DNA from: Membranipora membranacea
Lineage: Eukaryota > Bryozoa > Gymnolaemata > Cheilostomatida > Membraniporidae
Reading direction: 5' to 3'
Assembly: GCA_914767715.1 (NCBI GenBank)
Contig: OU612075.1
Coordinates: 9,860,001-9,920,000, forward strand
DNA: 60,000 nt
The notes below the pieces were generated by a model. It saw only the letters and a program-made list of their open reading frames with translations. It was not told the origin of the DNA and searched no databases. Positions 1 to 12,000 of this stretch are shown piece after piece. Position numbers and translations under genes: made by a program. The stretch's first letter is position 1. Each line of letters begins with the position of its first letter.

Positions 1-120
1 ATATTTGCCTACCCTACCACTGTCGTATGGCTGTCCCTTCTCTAAGTCCAATAAAATACAACTATATCATTTGTAAAATGACACAGTAAATATCATGACA
101 TATGAGTGGCCACACAAGTT

Positions 121-1062
121 CTAGCTCAGAATTATGATAAGCGACGACGGAAATGTTCCGAGGTACGGGTTGAGAGTTCGTCCGCGGAGACCTCCAGATT
201 TCTGGCTCTGCCTACTTGTCATGTATGGCGACCTCAGGAGATATTCCCGGAGCCGCTCTTCTTTACTAAGATCAGGGGTGACAGAAGCTCCTAGTTTGTC
301 CACGTAGTCGTAGTAAGCATGTAGAAAGTCATTCCTAGTCTGGGGGTTGGTAAAGGAAATCTTAGTCGGTCTCACATTCTTGTCTTTTGCTAATTCCATG
401 TTTCGTCTTCCAAGTCTAGTCACCATAGCAACATAATCAGTATTAATTTCAAGGTCGTTACATATGTCATATACGACAGAAGCTGTATGGCCCTCCTCCT
501 CCAGTTTGTGGAGGATGACATTACAGCTCTTCTCATACCTGGTATTCTGAGATTTTGTGTCTTCAAGCTGTTTATCAGTTTTCGCAGTCATTTTTCTCAA
601 AATAGGCATGTCGTCGACAACTCCAGTCCATGCTGCCGCCTGTTCTTTGAACACAGCCTGTTCTTTGAACACAGCCTGTTCTCTAGTAGCCGACTCTAGT
701 ATTTTGGAATTCTCCGCCCGTATTTCCCTGTTCTCATTCCTCATCCCACGGATGTCTCTTGTGAGACCATCCAGAGATACAGCGAGACTAGGTAAATAGA
801 GAAGATTGGTAAGTTTAGGTTGACAATCCTTACAGTACCAGTGGATACCAGCACGTTTTATAAAGGCTAGCTCACCCGAGAGTTTGATATCATTCAACTC
901 TGTGAGGCAGCCTGTATGGAACTGGTGCTGACAGTAGGTACAGCAGAGCACTAGGACATTGCTGGTTCCTATTACTTTCCTACAAGTGAAGCATTTACCA
1001 GCCCAAGGAGATGCTGGGGCATCGCCAGTTTGACTTGTGCCTGCGGCTCCACCAGAACTCAT
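121..1062 (-). CDS. Non-LTR retrotransposon ORF1-like protein with PHD finger
   Basis: An uninterrupted reading frame of 313 codons if started at the methionine at 1062. The frame is open further upstream to 1161, but that extra 33 residues is hydrophobic and looks fortuitous. A Cys-rich zinc finger of PHD type lies at about residues 24-80, with paired CxxC motifs, an FHxGC centre and a final WYCKDC. A charged coiled-coil stretch follows at about residues 100-190, holding a triplicated six-residue repeat (VFKEQA type, DNA repeat near 640-690). The C-terminal third has the RPTKISF...DLSKEERLREYLL pattern seen in ORF1 proteins of CR1/L2-like LINEs. The family assignment is inference from this domain order. 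In such elements ORF1 binds RNA, and an endonuclease-RT ORF follows; here that ORF would lie beyond the left edge. The last roughly 15 residues look unlike the family and may be frameshifted. Confidence 0.6.
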   Translation of the reverse strand: MSSGGAAGTSQTGDAPASPWAGKCFTCRKVIGTSNVLVLCCTYCQHQFHTGCLTELNDIKLSGELAFIKRAGIHWYCKDCQPKLTNLLYLPSLAVSLDGLTRDIRGMRNENREIRAENSKILESATREQAVFKEQAVFKEQAAAWTGVVDDMPILRKMTAKTDKQLEDTKSQNTRYEKSCNVILHKLEEEGHTASVVYDICNDLEINTDYVAMVTRLGRRNMELAKDKNVRPTKISFTNPQTRNDFLHAYYDYVDKLGASVTPDLSKEERLREYLLRSPYMTSRQSQKSGGLRGRTLNPYLGTFPSSLIIILS

Positions 1063-1268
1063 CGTAGTAGTCATCACCCCCATAACCTGCGACAGGGCCA
1101 GCGGGCAATAGGGTAGGCACAGTGCAGTCAGCCAACAGACCACCGACCAGCAGGGCAACAAAGTATACCTGGTCTATAGAAAAATATGGTGTACTCACGA
1201 ATAATGTGGTGCTAGGAAGATCTATAAAATATTAGTGTTTGGATACCACCAGTTTTGCAGCTAATATG

Positions 1269-1298
1269 TCACACACACACGTACACACACACACACAC
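1269..1298. repeat. (CA)n microsatellite
   Basis: An alternating AC run with a single GT interruption, immediately left of the foldback element at 1304-1653. Confidence 0.9.
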
Positions 1299-1303
1299 GC
1301 AAT

Positions 1304-1653
1304 TTGAACACATGCAGCCCAGGCTTCAACACACACACAGCACTGATGTTTAGGCCTTGAGTGCTGTACGACATGTCCCTTACAGCACCTGCCACATGTC
1401 TTACAACACCCGTCGCCAGCGACGGTTTTGTTGCCTATTCAGAACAGGATAATTTGCTGTAATGCTTCTATTGTTACTTCGAGTCCAGCGGTCAGGGCCA
1501 CCTTAACACAAATTTATGCTGCTAAACTGGGCGCTGGCTGGCCACGAGGGTTGTAAGATGTGTGGCAGGTGCGGTATTGGACATGTTTTACAACACTCAA
1601 GGCCTAAACAGCAGTGCTGTGTGTGTGTGGAAGCCTGGGCTGCATGTGTTCAG
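1304..1653. mobile_element. Foldback (MITE-like) element
   Basis: Left arm 1304-1424 is the reverse complement of right arm 1530-1653 with a few mismatches. The outer ends read TGAACACATGCAGC and GCTGCATGTGTTCA. The loop of about 100 bases has no open frame. A partial third copy of the arm sequence follows directly at about 1655-1700. No target duplication was identified, so the superfamily is unknown. Confidence 0.7.
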
Positions 1654-2475
1654 TAAGACATGTCCCATACAGCACCTGTCACATTTCTCACAGCACCCAA
1701 GTGTTGGATTAGACTAATTTGTCTAAGCACGCAACATGGGCTGCACTATGATTTTTCAACAAAACTGGCTTCCGCCCATACAGTACTGGAAGTTTTCTGT
1801 ATTGTTATGTTAGTTTTCTATCCCCAGTCCACTGTGGTGGGTCAAAGTTGACTTGTGTATGCTGATCAGCTCTGAACATTCATGACTGCCTCACTGGCAA
1901 AATTCATCAAAAATAATCTATGTGCTGCAATGTGGAATTTTTGGCACAGCATATACAGGCCTGCTAGGCGCTGCTGTCTCGCTCACACTAGTCTGGTATC
2001 ATTACGATGAGTTGATAGTGAACATTGTACTGTAACTTCGGAAGTAATATAATACAGTTTTGGACCCAGTAGCACCATTACATAAATTTCATCAGTTGGA
2101 TATTGACAGTTTTATCTTTGGGACTGCTAAGTTGGCATATTGAAAAGTAAATAGAACCACGGGTCAACACAATGCAATCAGTTGGCTGAATCAGAGGAGT
2201 GCTCTTTTCAATTTATCTTGAACAAAGAAAGATGGAAGGGACCCAAGATTAGTAGTCAAGCTACAACGATTTGCTATCTAGTATCCAACTAATGCAGTTA
2301 ATGTTATGACCTTTCCTGGGAGCACCATATTTTTCACATGATAATCACTATGTTTTCATATGTCGATTTGACACCAGTTTTAAGCCTAATCGATACATGG
2401 GATTAGCATTTAAGTCAACTTTCACATTTCTTGAAGCAAAAATATATACCGTTTTGATTCAGCTCAATCTAATTA
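1654..2475. other. Intergenic, no gene seen
   Basis: AT-rich sequence without a coding frame that looks real. Apart from the partial arm repeat at its left end I see no structure in it. Confidence 0.5.
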
Positions 2476-2560
2476 GGCGGCATGGATGAATGGTTAGTGC
2501 GCTTGATCATTGGCTTAGATATTGCAGCGGGAGGCTCGGGTTTAAATCTCAGCCACGGTA
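2476..2560 (+). repeat. tRNA-derived SINE head or tRNA-like sequence
   Basis: The stretch has RNA polymerase III promoter-like boxes: an A-box-like segment around TGGATGAATGGTTAGTGCG and a B-box-like segment GGGTTTAAATCTC at 2538-2550, followed by CAGCCACGG. Spacing is about right for a tRNA with a long variable arm, but the acceptor ends do not pair cleanly. I read it as the 5' part of a SINE. The 3' tail of the SINE was not delimited. Confidence 0.45.
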
Positions 2561-3194
2561 GAAGGTTTTCATGCTTTTTTCATCATGGAAATCGTTAGCA
2601 TTAATCATTCAAAATGGGAGTGGAGAACTCACTCGAGGCATGAACCATAGTGATTGTGTTTGCAGACAGTTGACAACTCTTGGTCAGCATACCAGTTGGG
2701 CCATCTTTCATACAGTGTGCGTAAATGTTCAATGGAGGATCGTACAAGCCAGGCTAAAAACAATATTCACATAGACTGATTTCATCAACACATTAATTTT
2801 CAGATTACTGTCCTTCAGCAACATGAGCTAAGATCTTCTGACTGCCCAGTAGTGTGCTGGAGTTACCCCATCTGAATACACAGCTATGGGCTGAGTGACG
2901 CTACCCGTAACAATAGGTGATGTACTTCCTTATTAGTAGAACTTGGGTGTAATAGTCTGAGTTTACAAACTCATCGTGAATAACTTAACCAAATATCCCT
3001 CTCCTGTTTGTTTGAATGTTTGGTAAAGTAACCCTACCAACAAGCACTCCCATGAGGCTAGTGTTAGTGCCAATATTTTGTATGCTAAGTTGCAGGATTC
3101 AGGATTCAAGCACAAAAAAAACCAAGCTTACCATTCTATGTTCTTTATTATATTTTCATATCCCAGAACCAGAGATATCTAGCGCTGAGGTATA
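2561..3194. other. Intergenic, no gene seen
   Basis: Only short frames without recognisable motifs. It may include the body of the SINE whose head lies at 2476. Confidence 0.4.
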
Positions 3195-3510
3195 TTAAAA
3201 GCTATAGTTGCGCCTCCCAATATTTGGTATCATCTTGAAGGTCCTAGTCTAATTAAGAGCAGCGTGGCAACATTTTAAATAACCTTTCGGGCGCAACTGA
3301 AACCATTTGATTTACTAAAATGAGAATTCTTCTCAACTTTTCTCAACCACTAAGGTTGTCTCCTCTCTATCGCTCTATCTCATATAAAGATGTATGAAAT
3401 GCTAAAATTTCGGATCATTGGGCCCCGAGGTTGGGGTAAAATCTTTGAAAAATATGATTGGCACGTGATTTGCCACATTTTTTATCCCAAATGCGCAACT
3501 ATAGCTTTAA
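3195..3510. mobile_element. MITE with TTAA target duplication
   Basis: The inverted ends read AAGCTATAGTTGCGC (left) and GCGCAACTATAGCT (right). They are flanked by TTAA at 3195-3198 and TTAA at 3507-3510. TTAA duplication is characteristic of piggyBac-like and some Kolobok-like elements. The roughly 308-bp interior carries no coding frame, so it is non-autonomous. It ends about 80 bp before the start codon of the membrane RING-like gene and may lie in its promoter or 5' intron. Confidence 0.75.
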
Positions 3511-3588
3511 CAAGATAATGTGTACTCGAATGATACACAATGTAGCCTATAACTGCTAGTTTCTTTCCTTAATTCAGTTCAGGTGACG

Positions 3589-6500
3589 ATGAGTTCAATC
3601 TTGTATACTACGATTGACGGATTGTCCTACTTTCTCAACGCTCATTATGAAGTTGTGACCACTCTGCTCTGCTGGGCCTACACTTCAGTCATCACAGCAA
3701 GAAACACTCTCAGTGGGATATACTCTGGAGTCACACTGACATGCGAAGTGACTGCTACTCTGATCTATGATTCAGTAGAGATTCTCATACACTCGGCTAA
3801 GCTACTTGTCTATGTAGTTCTCAAGTTTTCGGACTTGGTCTTGCTGATATTATCATGGATTGAGCTGTTGATAATCAACGTGAGTAATATTCAGTTTGGA
3901 GTCATGTGATAGCTAAGGATACCCAAACACCTGTCATGTTGGAAGAAGTTATTAAACGCATGTCGCAGTGACTTAATTCAGACTGGAGTCATCAAAGTGT
4001 AATCCATAGTGTAGACCTACTACTTAGTCAACTTTTCAATAAATTGTTTTTATTCACTTGGGTTGGTTGGGTTTGTGACATAAAAGTATCAGAAATATGC
4101 CTGTTGCCGTACTAAACACTGCGTAGACATGAGAGCATCCTGTGCTACAAACCATTACAACCGCCTCAACTGTGATAGTATGACATAAAAGTCAGCCAAA
4201 GGACTTGATGACACACATTATCTCTGTTTACAGGTATACCTAGCTTTGCAATGGGTTGTCCTCGGCCTAATTCAAGTTCTCTCAGCTATCAAGGATGGAG
4301 TTGTTCTTTTTCTCCACCTCCCACTCATTATTCTATCATCATTAGACGACCAACTTCTCTGGTGCTATGTGGAGTTATCTACTTTCTTACAAGCTTCAGG
4401 CAGTACTCTCGTGGCAAAACTCTCTGTTATTTTGTACCATATGTTATTGGCACCCTATTACATACTGGGTTATATTTATGATCTCGCAGTGGCCTCAAGC
4501 AGCTGTGTCTACAGGTTAGTTTTTATAGAAAAAATACACATAAACAATATTATCTAAAGCTACTCATTGCCACTTTCAGGGCCAATGAAAACGCGCTTAC
4601 ATGAGAGGAATTGCATAACATCCATTTAGTGCACCATGGTATTGGTTTGGTGTTGGCCAGCTAGGTTGATATCTTGCACCACTCACCATCCGATCTAGCC
4701 GGGTTCCCAAGTTGACTAAACCAAGTGAGAAAAAAAATTTGTAGTCAAGACAGCTTATTCAGCGTTGTTGATTTTTACAGGCTTGTATCTTTGACTCCCA
4801 GCATAGCCTCAGATTCTTGGAACTCATTCTACACGTTTTGTGCTAACACAACTGCCCAACTGAATAAATCGTTCTGCTCTGCTTTCTCAGTCTATGGTGA
4901 GGTGTTCTGGGGTTGGACCATCAGTATCTCACAGTTTTATCTCAGCTGTGAAAGTGTGATCGGGAAAACCTCTGATTATGTAAGTTAAGTCGCATGCTAT
5001 TCCTCTGCTCATTTTTATAGATAATTGATTTGCTTTATGACAAAATTGTTAATTTTCTAGATGATGATGCTATAATACCGTCTATGGTGAGGGTCTGACT
5101 AACAAACTCTCTCTTTCATCGGTCATCGAGCCGTTTGCTTTAGATGTCTTTTAACCTGAACAAAATCCTTCATCGCTATATCTTGTCTATCAAAGATAGT
5201 TAAGAAACACTAATATAGACTTACAGTTGAGTTTGATTTTATGTGGGCATAACTGGCCCAAAGTAGTTAATGGTGTTGATGCTGCTTTCTATTGAAGTCT
5301 AGTCTCCCACCCTCCCTGGTCCAATAATTTTATTTCTCCCTCAGTTAAAGGAGTTGTCCAACCACAGACATTGGATGAATAGCTCCAAATGAGTCATATT
5401 CTGTCTCTTATTATATTGTATATTATTATCTGGTATCAGAGACTATAGTTTATATATTTCTATTGTCTCTGGTATCGCAGTTTTTGGGACAAACTCTCTA
5501 GTTTTTTTGTTTTTTTTTCAGTTGTACTACGTGCCTACTGATATACATTTTGGAACTAAGACTAGATTTCAGGACTTGTTATGGCACGTTTGTATGACGC
5601 CTCTTATGCTCATCAATGAAATAAGTAGAGATATGCGGTTATACACTCAGTATTTCTACGAAGCTCTTTTCTACTTCACGTGAGTCGCCAAATTATGCTG
5701 CACTATACAATTGTACCTGAAAACATGTTTTGTTACCTAGTTTCCTTCATCCACTCTTTGTATCACAACCATCCAAGATCACGGCATGGTTTTGTATTTT
5801 CAATATCTCCCTTTTTTTTCATATTCAATTTTGGTCGTTGCACCGTTTCCAAAAACCATCTATACTTATATCAACAGGCCTGAAATGCAACAGGGACCCC
5901 TCTCACCGGAAAATCTTTCATATTTCAGTTCTTGGAGGGGTACAAATGGGAATAGCTGAGTTATAAACTCCTAAGTGAATTAATATTCTCTGTGATATTA
6001 TCTTTCTATATCTCAAATTTATTTTAGGGCTGATAAGGAGCAGGCAAATTCTCAGCACAGAGGACAGATATTAATTCCTTTACCATCTGTACAGACCAGT
6101 GTATACTGTATATTCGAAGACCTTATATGGGTAACTTGGCTAACTATTAAAACTAACTGGCCTGTAATATTAGTATGGGCTGTGATCCTGATGACGATAT
6201 ATGTGATACTGAAATATCAGGGCACTCGAAGCTTGATACGGATAAGACAACAGAGAGATGTGGAAAGATTGAGACTTTTACAGCAAAGAGTTGATCACCA
6301 CCTGATCAACCAACCAGGTAAATCCAACAGAATCATGAAGCCCTGTTAACGGTGTATGATGAAATTGCAATATTATGATACATATAAAGAATTACTAGCC
6401 AACTTGATAATAGCAAAAGTAGCAAACATCGTAACCAAATCAAATTTGTACTGCCGAGCAGTTTAAGTTTAAGAGAGGAGTTGTCCTCTTTATATCAATG

Positions 6501-7904
6501 CGCTGATAACTCCTAACGTGTGGCAACTAATAACTGACAGCATATATCAAGATAACAGATTTTTCAGATAGACATCTAACAATATTATGAGCAGATGACT
6601 AGTCCTGTGGCAACCCTAACTATATTGTAGCTTTTCATAATAAAAGAATAAAAAACTAATTTATAGTATACAACTTAGTTTCTATTCAAACCTGGATTTT
6701 ATTTGATAATCATTATCATTTGGGGAAAAGGCAGTCTCACTAATTAAGATATAAACCTCAAAATCATTTGCTGTGTTGTGATACACTTGTCACATAGATC
6801 CAGCAGCACAGGGAGTTATTTGAAGTTTCATAACGATAAGCCAAATAATAAGTATTTCATTTTAAGATATTTTCTCCTTTCAGACGACGCCGGTGACCGA
6901 CCTGAGTTAGACCCTGTGGATTTCGATTCAGATGAAGAGATGTCCAACTCAGATTCAGACAATGAGGATGAGGAGCTCATTCATATACCCAGAACTAGGT
7001 CACAGACTCGTGTATCTAGGTCACGATCTAACACCCCAGATCTCACTACTCCAGGGTAAGTTTTCAAACACTTTTCATGTGTTGTCCAATGATTGCACAT
7101 ATTGGTGAATGCATCATGTTGATCTTTAACTGGTTTAATAGAATCAGGTGTTTGATATTATTCTAGTATTCTCAGTCTAATTTAGAATACTGCTCTTAGT
7201 ACATACACAGTCTGTTGCCCAGTTACAACTGATTTTCGCACAATGTAGAGATATGAAGGTACTGAAAGGGTACTACTTTGTATACACATTCATGAATTAT
7301 TACCTTTTTAATACATTCTCACCCTGATTGGGCCACAGGCTCTTTATGAAATTAGAGTAGTATTCTAAATCAGTATGAGAACTCTAGAGTGATACAAAAA
7401 ACTTGATTCTCTCACAATCACTTCAATTCCCCAACACAGCACCACTTATTCAGCTCAAAGGATTGCTCTAACGCATAAGAATCCCCTGTCCTATCTGATT
7501 TGATAATCTTGTATGGGAAAGATCCCCTCCATCCAAACAAAACAAGTTGAGAGAGGCCGTACTACACTGTTTTTGAAGCTTCCTAGCTATCATAATATGG
7601 TCAGACAGCTGTGAGTTAGTCGATTTTCATAAATAAAGTCTGTGACACATTATTGCTGTAGATTAAATGGTTAATCATGTTAACAAAAGTTAAAAACAAA
7701 ACACAATTTAAGAAAAATGAATGTTTTCAATATTTTGATTGTTATTTCAGGGCTGAGACCAGATATATCAGAAAGTTGAGACAGTCAGTTGAAGAAGAAA
7801 AGACGAATAGACAATGTATAGTATGTCACGTCAATGTTAAAACATTATCTTACTACCATGTAGATAATTGTGTGTATGCGGAGACTGTGTACAGCCCTTA
7901 CTGA
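3589..7904 (+). CDS. Multi-pass membrane protein, RNF26-like E3 ligase with damaged RING
   Basis: Seven exons join in one frame: 3589-3879, 4234-4514, 4781-4979, 5522-5679, 6028-6317, 6884-7055 and 7751-7904, giving 514 codons before TGA. All introns have GT/AG ends. A polypyrimidine-AG just before 3583 may be the acceptor of a 5' UTR intron. The first three exons encode repeated hydrophobic segments, exon 5 has a further strong membrane segment followed by a basic stretch, and exon 6 is an acidic Asp/Ser/Glu linker. The last exon begins a RING motif (Cys-Ile-Val-Cys). This order (several membrane spans, linker, C-terminal RING) is that of RNF26-type endoplasmic-reticulum ubiquitin ligases; the assignment is inference. 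The RING is not completed in this frame (see the next entry), so the ligase is probably inactive unless the break is a sequencing or allelic error. Confidence 0.7.
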
Positions 7905-7972
7905 GACGTAGACCGAAGACGTGCCCCCTGTGTCGGGGCAGGATCAACCAAGTCATGGAAGTTTTTACATAA
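7850..7972 (+). pseudogene. Out-of-frame remainder of the RNF26-like RING finger
   Basis: In the frame shifted relative to exon 7, residues LLPCR are followed by a stop at 7865-7867, then LCVCGDC and CPLCRGR, ending with TAA at 7970-7972. These are the remaining zinc-binding cysteines of a C3HC4 RING, so the domain is split by one indel before 7850 and a stop at the position where the RING histidine is expected. The end of this tail (from 7911) is duplicated at 39511-39571. Confidence 0.75.
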
Positions 7973-9892
7973 ATATTATGTAAATATTTTTAGACATGAT
8001 ATTTGTATAAATCTTTTTACAATGCTATTGCACCAGTGGTGTCCAATCAAAAATGCCGACTGAAACATCAAAGCATTGATGATCATTCTTAGATGTTAAA
8101 TCTGCAAAGAGCCTTGATAGATTTGTGTCTTTGATCTTTATCTCTTTGGGAAATCGCCGTCGGGCTACCCTTTTTGGCAATCACGATTTTCCAATAATTT
8201 ACCTCACTTATTTTTAGAGCCCTTTTGCTCCATTTTAATTAAGAACGTAGTGAAGAGAGGTTTTAAATCTGCCAAATGATATTTTTATATCAAATATATT
8301 ACGTTACAAACCATAATCACACAAACAGTTAACAGCCCATTTCGAAAAAAAAGGCAGTTTACTAAAGTGTGTCTGTATCCTGTGTTTACAAGTACCGAAC
8401 AAAGTTCGTCTAGACAGGCTAGTATGTCAAGTGATCATCCCTCCAGCAAATAGGCTGACAAAATGTTTCAACTTTGTAGGAGGGGGATACTGCATCCGTC
8501 ACATTTGGCCAAAACGCCTGCAAAAATCCATAAAGCCTCGCATCAGTACTATCTGACAGTGCAAGTGAAAAGAAGTCATCAAGCGTACACGCATCATTGT
8601 ATACATACAGCGTAAAACAGGAAAAAGAATTGATGTCTGTTCTAAGGACATTACTCTTCAGTTCAACATGAATCTCTACAAAGCATGGTGATGCAAGATC
8701 AACTTGTCAATGGGAAAAGTGAATGAGTTCCTGTTTCAATAACTTTGAGTTGTCCCTCTAACAAACAGGGAACCATAACTCTAAAAAAAATAATAGTAAC
8801 GCCTGCGCACTGACATAATAATGATATCCGGAAACTGGAGTGAAACTGCAAGAGTCCAACTGCTACACCTTCTTGACTGTGGTGAAATTCTTCTTACTGT
8901 TGGTAGACTTCATAATTATTATACTTATAAACAGGAGTAAGTATCAGTATTGAATTGAGTGTAATGTGATGGGTGATGACCTTATAAGTTTGTGTATATA
9001 GATCATTATTGTAGATAGTGTCAAAACAGAGCAACTAATATAGTAGATAATAAGTAGTACAAAAAGTCACAGGTCAACTCAAAACTTAACTAACCGCTTG
9101 GGCCTCTGTCAAGTGGACTAGTCCGCTGTGTTTGACTGACCTCAAATCCAGTCTTTATAGGCCTTGATATGATTGGCACCAGACATTCAGAGCTAACACA
9201 TTGGCTACTGGCCCCCCTGGGTTTTTGTTGTTTAAGGATAATTTATGATAGAGAAGATATTTTTAACTCTCCTGAGAATTGAAAACACCACTATCCTGAT
9301 AGTATTGCTTGGAGAACTTCCTCCTAGCTGTTCATGCATACCTCGTTCGATGGATTAGTCACCTGCAGCTCATTCATCAGCATTCAATTTCAAATCCAAA
9401 ATCTTTGCCAAGTTCTCCTTAGATGTAGGCACTACAAATGCACCAACTTCCGTTTTAAAAAAGTGTCATCAAATTCTTATACTCTCGACAGGGCCTAAAA
9501 ACTGCGCAGATTTTCGAAAACACAAGTTTTTTAAACACAGATATCTCAGTTTCTATTCCTCCTACAGCCTTGAAATTTTTTCAGGATATATATCTGAAGC
9601 ATGCGCACCCAGCGCAATTGTTAGAAAAACCATGGAAAACCCTAGAAAACTAAAGTAGGCAAGACTGAAATTTAGTGTCAAACTGCTGCCTGAATTTTCA
9701 TAGAAAAACTCCATTTTCACTCCCAACATACAATTATCTGATAAGATTGAAGGTTTCTGATTCTGATGATGTGCACTTTGTTTGGTTTAGCTCTTAAGAA
9801 TTGCTTGTACTCTCTGTTTTAAAATCTCATGTTTCAGTTGCTAGTTAGAATTTCAAGGATAATATGATATGGCCACTCTATTGATATGGCCT

Positions 9893-9931
9893 CTGTGATT
9901 GGTCTAACTTTCAAAATTAGACCAATCACAG
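9893..9931. repeat. Perfect 15-bp inverted repeat
   Basis: CTGTGATTGGTCTAA (9893-9907) and TTAGACCAATCACAG (9917-9931) with a 9-base loop. The pairing continues imperfectly outward. Each arm includes a CCAAT-type pentamer (ATTGG/CCAAT). It may be the remnant of a small palindromic transposon; no target duplication is clear. Confidence 0.75.
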
Positions 9932-11266
9932 TAGGTCATACTAAACTCTGCTAAATATCTGCACAGGAAATGGTTCAAGTCAAGGAATGATTTTTGTTGT
10001 GTTGTTGCTGATGGATTTTTAGTGTAAATGACACATGTATCCTCATACCATTCATCACTGAGTATGGTAAGGCCATAACTGTCTGTGTTGGTACAAAATT
10101 AGAGCATGATGGACAAAGTTTGCACACTATTTCATCATTTTTATGTACTCAAGTGATGTCCTCTCTAATTTCATATGAGATTGAACATCAACTTGTATAG
10201 TAGTTGGCCCACCTCAGATTAATTTTGCACAGTTACTACTACAGATGGTGGTGTCAACTGTGTGTGATTGAAGTACCAATTAAGCTGTACATAGACCTAT
10301 TTCACTAGTGATATCAGGGAGTGATCACCAAAATTTTACTGGGATATCTTAGCTAGATTCAGTGCAGACCAACTTGATGAACAACTCTTTTCACTTGTAT
10401 TGCAAGCACCTGTTGTTAGTATTTGGATATGTTTGCCTAGGTTGGTTGACACTTCTTCTCTAGCAGATCATAATCCATAACATAGTTGAGCTTTTTAAGT
10501 TGGTAAAGCATGGGTGTCAACAATTTTTGCTCATGATGCTCTAATCAGGGTATAAAGGGAGTTCTTTTTCTTGTGATATACAAGTTGAGTCAGTTGTAGG
10601 CCAAGACGCAAGGGTCGCTGTTGTAGTTCTATTGGTATGGTTTCGTCTCATAATCAATGTGAGAGAAATGTATAAATATCTACATTTATTATGTTATATA
10701 TATAATTGGAGGACATGTAAATCCCGGCATGTTAAAAAAGCTAATGCCAACTTAGGGATTGAGTTCGAAACAGTGTAGAAAATCTAGAACTTCAGAGAGT
10801 GCCTACAGTCCCAAACATAGTCCTAAGGCTTAAAAAGAGGTGTCAAAAAATGAAGTGCAATGCTCAAGAGATTTAGTAAGCTGAGAGTATCTGTTAGTTG
10901 GCTGTTATCATTATCACAAGTAGTGAGGAGCATTGTATTAGTGAGGTTCAAGGTAGCGGTTAGTCGTTCTTTCTTGACCCCGACCAGTGTCTAGATCTTT
11001 CTGAGAATCATCTATATCAAATCAAACTATAAATAACATGAGAATATATATATTACTGTATAACTTTAAAAAAACATACGGTGATCAAATATTCAAATAA
11101 GCATGGAGTTTGCTTCACCGCTAAACAAAATATCGCATTGTAATACATAAATTTTGGCATAATGTTTGATGGAATGGGTTACACATGATCGAATATATGG
11201 GGCCAGGGAAGATAGGCTATTAACATTCCAGTAACATGGATACTTCAGGTATCAACTAAAACTCAA

Positions 11267-11387
11267 GAATTTACAATATTTGATCTCAGGCAGTAGCAAA
11301 AATGAGTGTGTGTAACGTTGTGCAGTCATAGCGCAACGTTACACACACAATTTTTTGCTTCTGCCTGGGATCAAATATTGTAAATTC
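11267..11387. mobile_element. Palindromic MITE-like hairpin
   Basis: Arms of about 56 bp (GAATTTACAATATTTGATC ... GTGTGTAACGTTGTGC and its complement) flank a loop of about seven bases. There is no coding capacity. It lies inside the segment that unit B lacks, so its presence cannot be dated by comparing the units. Confidence 0.75.
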
Positions 11388-12000
11388 TAGATGATATTTT
11401 TGGCTGCTAAAATGAAATTAGATTTTGGATTTGCTTGCCTCATATTGCTCCCAGTAAATTTGAAAACATATTTGGAAAATTCACACCCATGTGGTTCCAA
11501 CCATGTATTTATTTTCATGATTGGAACATGCACAGTAAAAAAAGGAGACTCATGTAATGCATTAACACAAGATATTACAATGTTTTAAATATTGGTTGTA
11601 TTTCCTACGCATGTAATCAGTAGAGGTGCATAATGGGGTGGAGCTGGGATGTGGTAGAAAGAGCATTGCATCAGTACCAAAAGAGAACAGTTTGTTTTAG
11701 AATTCAACAGTAGCGGTATTGTGATGAATCTCTATCAATTTTGCCTGATTTCTCTGTGAAATCTCGATTGATTGGACTTCACCCACAGTGGTATTATCAG
11801 AATTCATGTATTTTTGAAAGAGGATGCGATCCATAATTTTCCGGCTGTGAAAAATGATTCAGCTAGCAATATGCTATCATACTAAAATCTATCCAGTGTC
11901 TAATGTAGTCCTCAGCAGTTCTGATTAGATTAAAGAATGCTTTTATCGATATTAAAACATTAACATGGAGGAATTCAATTATTTTAGCTGAGTGAATATA

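Larger units (their letters stand above)
7973..12000. other. Intergenic, partly unique to unit A
   Basis: Up to about 9428 and from about 11529 on, this matches unit B (39572-42094 and 42095-42569). The middle segment (about 9429-11528) has no counterpart in B. No coding frame in it looks real; it holds two perfect or near-perfect hairpins described separately. Confidence 0.6.
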
